Origin: an uncultured Collinsella sp.
GTDB lineage: Bacteria > Actinomycetota > Coriobacteriia > Coriobacteriales > Coriobacteriaceae
DNA: 16,353 nucleotides
Assembly (NCBI GenBank): GCA_902495155.1
Contig: CABUWD010000038.1
Span: 1 to 16,353 of the forward strand
Reading direction: 5' to 3'
The position numbers and the translations under genes were made by a program. Position 1 is the first letter of the stretch, and each line of letters opens with the position of its first letter. Shown piece by piece: positions 14,375 through 16,353 of the stretch. The notes beneath the pieces are model-generated. The model ran no database searches. It had not been told where the DNA came from and worked only from the letters and a program-made list of their open reading frames with translations.

Positions 14375-15400
14375 ATGAAACAGTACACGGTTGCTATTTT
14401 GGGCGCGACGGGAGCCGTGGGCACCCAGATGCTCGAGTGCCTCAACGAGCAGGAGTTCCCGGTCGGCAAGCTCAAGCTGTTGGCAAGCGCACGCTCCGCG
14501 GGCAAGACCGTCGAGTTCCGCGGCGAGCAGATCGTGATTGAAGAGGCTTGCCCCGAGGCCTTTGAGGGCTGCGATATCGTGCTCGGCGCTGCCGGCGACG
14601 ATATCGCCAAGGAGCTGCTGCCCGAGGCCGTCAAGCGCGGCGCCGTCGTGGTCGACAACAGCCACGCCTTCCGCATGGATCCCGAGGTGCCGCTGGTCGT
14701 GCCCGAGATCAATGCCGACGATATCAAGTGGCATCACGGCCTTATCGCCAACCCCAACTGTGCGACCATTATCGGCCTGGTTCCCACCTGGCCGCTGCAC
14801 CAGCTTGCCGGCGTAAAGCGCATGATCGTCTCGACGTACCAGGCGGCTTCGGGCGCTGGCGCTCCCGGTATGGTCGAGCTCGAGGCTCAGCTGGCCGCCC
14901 TGGGCCGCGGCGAGGAGATTCCCGAGCCGCGCGCGTTTGCCGCCCAGCTGGCGAGCAACCTGATTCCGCAGATTGGCGGCATCAAGGAGGAGGGTTTTAC
15001 CTCCGAGGAGATGAAGCTGCAAAACGAGGGCCGCAAGATCATGCACCTGCCCGAGCTGCGCGTGAACTGCACCTGCGTGCGCGTGCCCGTGCTGCGTTCG
15101 CACTCCGAGAGCATCACGCTCGAGTTCGAGCGTGACATTACGGTTGACGAGGCCCGTGCTGCGCTGGCTGCCGCTCCCGGCGTCAAGCTGGTTGACGATA
15201 TGGCTGCCGAGGATGCACACGACCGCTTCCCCATGCCGATGGACACGTCCGACCAGGACCTGATCTGGGTCGGCCGCGTGCGTCGCGACATCTCGAACCC
15301 CGAGGCCGCGCGCGGTATCACCTTCTGGTGCTGCGGCGACCAAATCCGTAAGGGCGCGGCAACCAACGCCGTCCAGATCGCTAAGCTGCTCTGCGAGTAG
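14375..15400 (+). CDS. asd: Aspartate-semialdehyde dehydrogenase
   Basis: Asd reduces aspartyl phosphate with NADPH to aspartate semialdehyde, the branch point to lysine/peptidoglycan and homoserine. ATG 14375 follows AAAGGGGG at short distance and places the Rossmann motif VAILGATGAVGTQML at the very N-terminus; the earlier ATG 14288 lies inside a hairpin and adds non-family residues. The product is 341 residues, normal for the family. The active-site Cys129 is in ANPNCATI, YQAASGAGAPGM is the substrate-loop segment, and RSHSESITLEF carries His243, matching the catalytic histidine region. It acts directly after LysC in the pathway, and the two genes lie in tandem. A nested palindrome starts 13 bases after its stop. 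Confidence 0.97.
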   Translation: MKQYTVAILGATGAVGTQMLECLNEQEFPVGKLKLLASARSAGKTVEFRGEQIVIEEACPEAFEGCDIVLGAAGDDIAKELLPEAVKRGAVVVDNSHAFRMDPEVPLVVPEINADDIKWHHGLIANPNCATIIGLVPTWPLHQLAGVKRMIVSTYQAASGAGAPGMVELEAQLAALGRGEEIPEPRAFAAQLASNLIPQIGGIKEEGFTSEEMKLQNEGRKIMHLPELRVNCTCVRVPVLRSHSESITLEFERDITVDEARAALAAAPGVKLVDDMAAEDAHDRFPMPMDTSDQDLIWVGRVRRDISNPEAARGITFWCCGDQIRKGAATNAVQIAKLLCE

Positions 15401-15412
15401 TGTGACCTGTCC

Positions 15413-15542
15413 GGCGGGGGCCGGGCTGAGCTTTCAAAACGTCCTCGACCATGTGCGGCGCCTTGCCCTGCTCCTTCGGAGCTGCGGACAAGGCGCCGCA
15501 CTGGTCTGCGGAGTGTTCTGAAAACTAAGCCCGGCCCCCGCC
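15413..15542. repeat. 130-bp compound palindrome after asd
   Basis: Outer arms 15413-15440 and 15515-15542 match at 25 of 28 positions, the first 15 perfectly. Inner arms TGCGGCGCCTTG (15454-15465) and 15489-15500 are perfect over 12, GACCA/TGGTC flank them, and a core GCTCC-TTC-GGAGC (15470-15482) closes the structure. All pairs centre near 15477. It may terminate asd, but there is no T-run. Confidence 0.85.
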
Positions 15543-15635
15543 TGCGGTGACGTTGTTGCGAGTGGCTTGCGATGGGGTCGTTGTTGGTTGGGGCCGCTGG
15601 TGTTGATGTGGGGGCACGTGGCCGTTGCAGGCCCT

Positions 15636-15741
15636 AGTCCCGGCGGCGGCTCCGGCGCTTTGCGCCTGCCGCCTTGGGGGACTTTGGGGCGCGGCCGGGA
15701 GCCGCGGCGCGCTGCGCCGGCTGCCTGGGGTGACTTTGGGG
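15636..15741. repeat. Two tandem 52-base units, each with a GGCGC-N3-GCGCC hairpin
   Basis: Units 15638-15689 and 15690-15741 align without gaps. Their last 37 bases match at 31 positions and both end in GACTTTGGGG. Each has GGCGC-three bases-GCGCC (15654-15666 and 15706-15718). The first is enlarged by AGTCCC/GGGACT and GGCGGC/GCCGCC into a nested palindrome at 15636-15683. Function unknown. Confidence 0.75.
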
Positions 15742-15754
15742 TTAGTGCGAATCA

Positions 15755-15932
15755 AAGGTGAATGGTTTCCCGGGAAGTGAATGACCTATTTTGGACCCTT
15801 GAAGCATCGACATATTTTGGTCGCCATTTCCTGCGGTTTTATTGCATGAATCCTGCTGTTTTGCAATCAAAAAATGCGAATGCTTCGGGGCTCTAGTTTT
15901 ACTCGTTCACTTCCCGGAAAACCATTCACCTT
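15755..15932. repeat. 178-bp AT-rich foldback element, MITE-like
   Basis: Terminal inverted repeats 15755-15784 and 15903-15932 match at 28 of 30 positions; the left arm contains the palindrome TTCCCGGGAA. A second pair, GAAGCAT (15801-15807) with ATGCTTC (15880-15886), has exactly the same centre. ATTGCA/TGCAAT (15841-15846, 15862-15867) lies inside. TATTTTGG is repeated at 15787 and 15813. The interior is markedly more AT-rich than its surroundings. There is no coding capacity for a transposase, and no clear target-site duplication is seen. Confidence 0.75.
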
Positions 15933-16094
15933 CGTTTTTGCTGGACAACGTTTTGGGCGTTTTGACTCGGTATCGGTCGATATTGAGAGGGAAAACGCCC
16001 TCCCTTGGACAATCGAGTCTGTCCGGACGTATCTGCGGAGGTTGTCTGCACAGTTCGCGGTATTATGTTTGCGAAGTTTTGAAAGGAGCCGCCG
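15933..16094 (+). other. Upstream region of the alkyltransferase gene
   Basis: With 15401-15932 this completes a 694-base stretch without a convincing gene. It holds small hairpins (GAGGG/CCCTC and GGACA/TGTCC between about 15985 and 16024). A possible -10 box TATTAT near 16060 is framed by TTCGC and GCGAA; no good -35 is apparent. The open frames crossing it have no ribosome sites and overlap the gene at 16095. Confidence 0.4.
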
Positions 16095-16353
16095 GTGGTC
16101 ACGACGACGTTTGCTTCGCCTTTGGGCGAAATCCTGCTTGCCGCTGATGGCCGCGGTTTGACGGGGCTTTGGTTTGAGGGGCAGGAGCACTTTGGCTCTA
16201 CGCTTCTTCGGGAAGACTCCGAACGTGTTGCAGGCGCCGATGCGGTTTCCGGTACTGGTGGCATGTCGTCGGTAGGTCCGGCAAATGGCGCGGCTTCTTC
16301 GGTGCTTGAGCGTTCTTGGGCTTGGCTGAATGCTTATATTGCGGGTCAGGAGC
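16095..16353 (+). CDS. ogt: Methylated-DNA--protein-cysteine methyltransferase, 5' part
   Basis: The product is the N-terminal 86 residues of a suicide DNA-repair protein that moves alkyl groups from O6-alkylguanine to its own cysteine; the catalytic PCHR region lies beyond the window. The start is GTG 16095 with AAAGGAG six bases upstream, and the frame is open to the last base. TTFASPLGEILLAADGRGLT, then GLWFEGQEHF, is the typical beginning of this family (SPIGxLLLAxDxxGLxGLWF), and SWAWLNAYIAGQE matches the helix that follows. Between them sits a Gly/Ala/Ser-rich stretch of about 30 residues (roughly ERVAGADAVSGTGG to ANGAASSV) that usual homologues lack or have much shorter. The downstream part is needed to confirm activity. 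Confidence 0.85.
   Translation, partial: MVTTTFASPLGEILLAADGRGLTGLWFEGQEHFGSTLLREDSERVAGADAVSGTGGMSSVGPANGAASSVLERSWAWLNAYIAGQE

Noticed and set aside
14240..15343. 367-residue open frame on the - strand opposite asd
   Set aside because: Antisense shadow of a gene with intact catalytic motifs; composition is rich in Ala, Gly, His and Leu as expected from mirrored codon bias.
15842..16190. Short overlapping open frames on both strands between the foldback element and the alkyltransferase
   Set aside because: They have no ribosome binding sites, cross the inverted repeat and overlap the GTG-started gene at 16095 that has clear family motifs.
1..16353. CRISPR arrays, tRNA or rRNA genes, integrase or transposase genes
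   Set aside because: No regularly spaced direct repeats, no tRNA-like cloverleaf with CCA-type end and no recombinase coding sequence were seen; palindromic elements are non-coding.

Overview
The window is a G+C-rich bacterial chromosome segment with strong purine-rich ribosome binding sites and a clear codon bias towards C/G third positions. The gene content (PTS sucrose uptake with GH32 enzymes, pyruvate formate-lyase activation, aspartate-family amino acid synthesis) fits an anaerobic gut actinobacterium of the Coriobacteriia, most likely Collinsella or a close relative. That assignment is inferred from style and gene content; no marker gene here proves it.

Layout. (1) 1-3911, + strand: a beta-fructoside utilisation operon. 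It holds the 3' part of one GH32 glycosidase, a PTS EIIBC permease and a complete GH32 sucrose-6-phosphate hydrolase. No EIIA domain or regulator is visible. (2) 3912-8855, + strand: mostly housekeeping genes. These are a DegV-family fatty-acid-binding protein behind a promoter/terminator leader, the pyruvate formate-lyase activase, a membrane-anchored serine hydrolase of the beta-lactamase fold, MTA/SAH nucleosidase and the ribosome-assembly GTPase EngB. (3) 8866-9820: an A-rich, probably acquired module with a small unknown ORF overlapping an XRE-type regulator that carries an N-terminal conserved domain. (4) 9821-15400: aspartate-family genes around a divergent start region. thrC and thrB lie on the - strand; lysC and asd lie on the + strand. 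Together they cover aspartate to aspartate semialdehyde and homoserine to threonine; homoserine dehydrogenase is absent from the window. (5) 15401-16094: 694 bases without a convincing gene, almost filled with nested inverted repeats. It is followed by the 5' part of an O6-alkylguanine-DNA alkyltransferase gene starting at GTG 16095 and running off the end.

The most unusual aspect is structural. Five intergenic sites (9915-10126, 11004-11115, 15413-15542, 15636-15741, 15755-15932) are compound palindromes. Each has an outer pair of long arms, unpaired shoulders, and one or more inner arm pairs on nearly the same axis of symmetry. They do not share one obvious sequence, but they share the architecture and lie next to gene ends. 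One overlaps the 3' end of thrB. A further site at 6062-6105 has two mutually exclusive hairpins and resembles a REP-type repeat. Together they suggest a family of foldback elements, either mobile palindromes or unusually large terminators or RNA-stability elements. Only comparison across genomes can decide.
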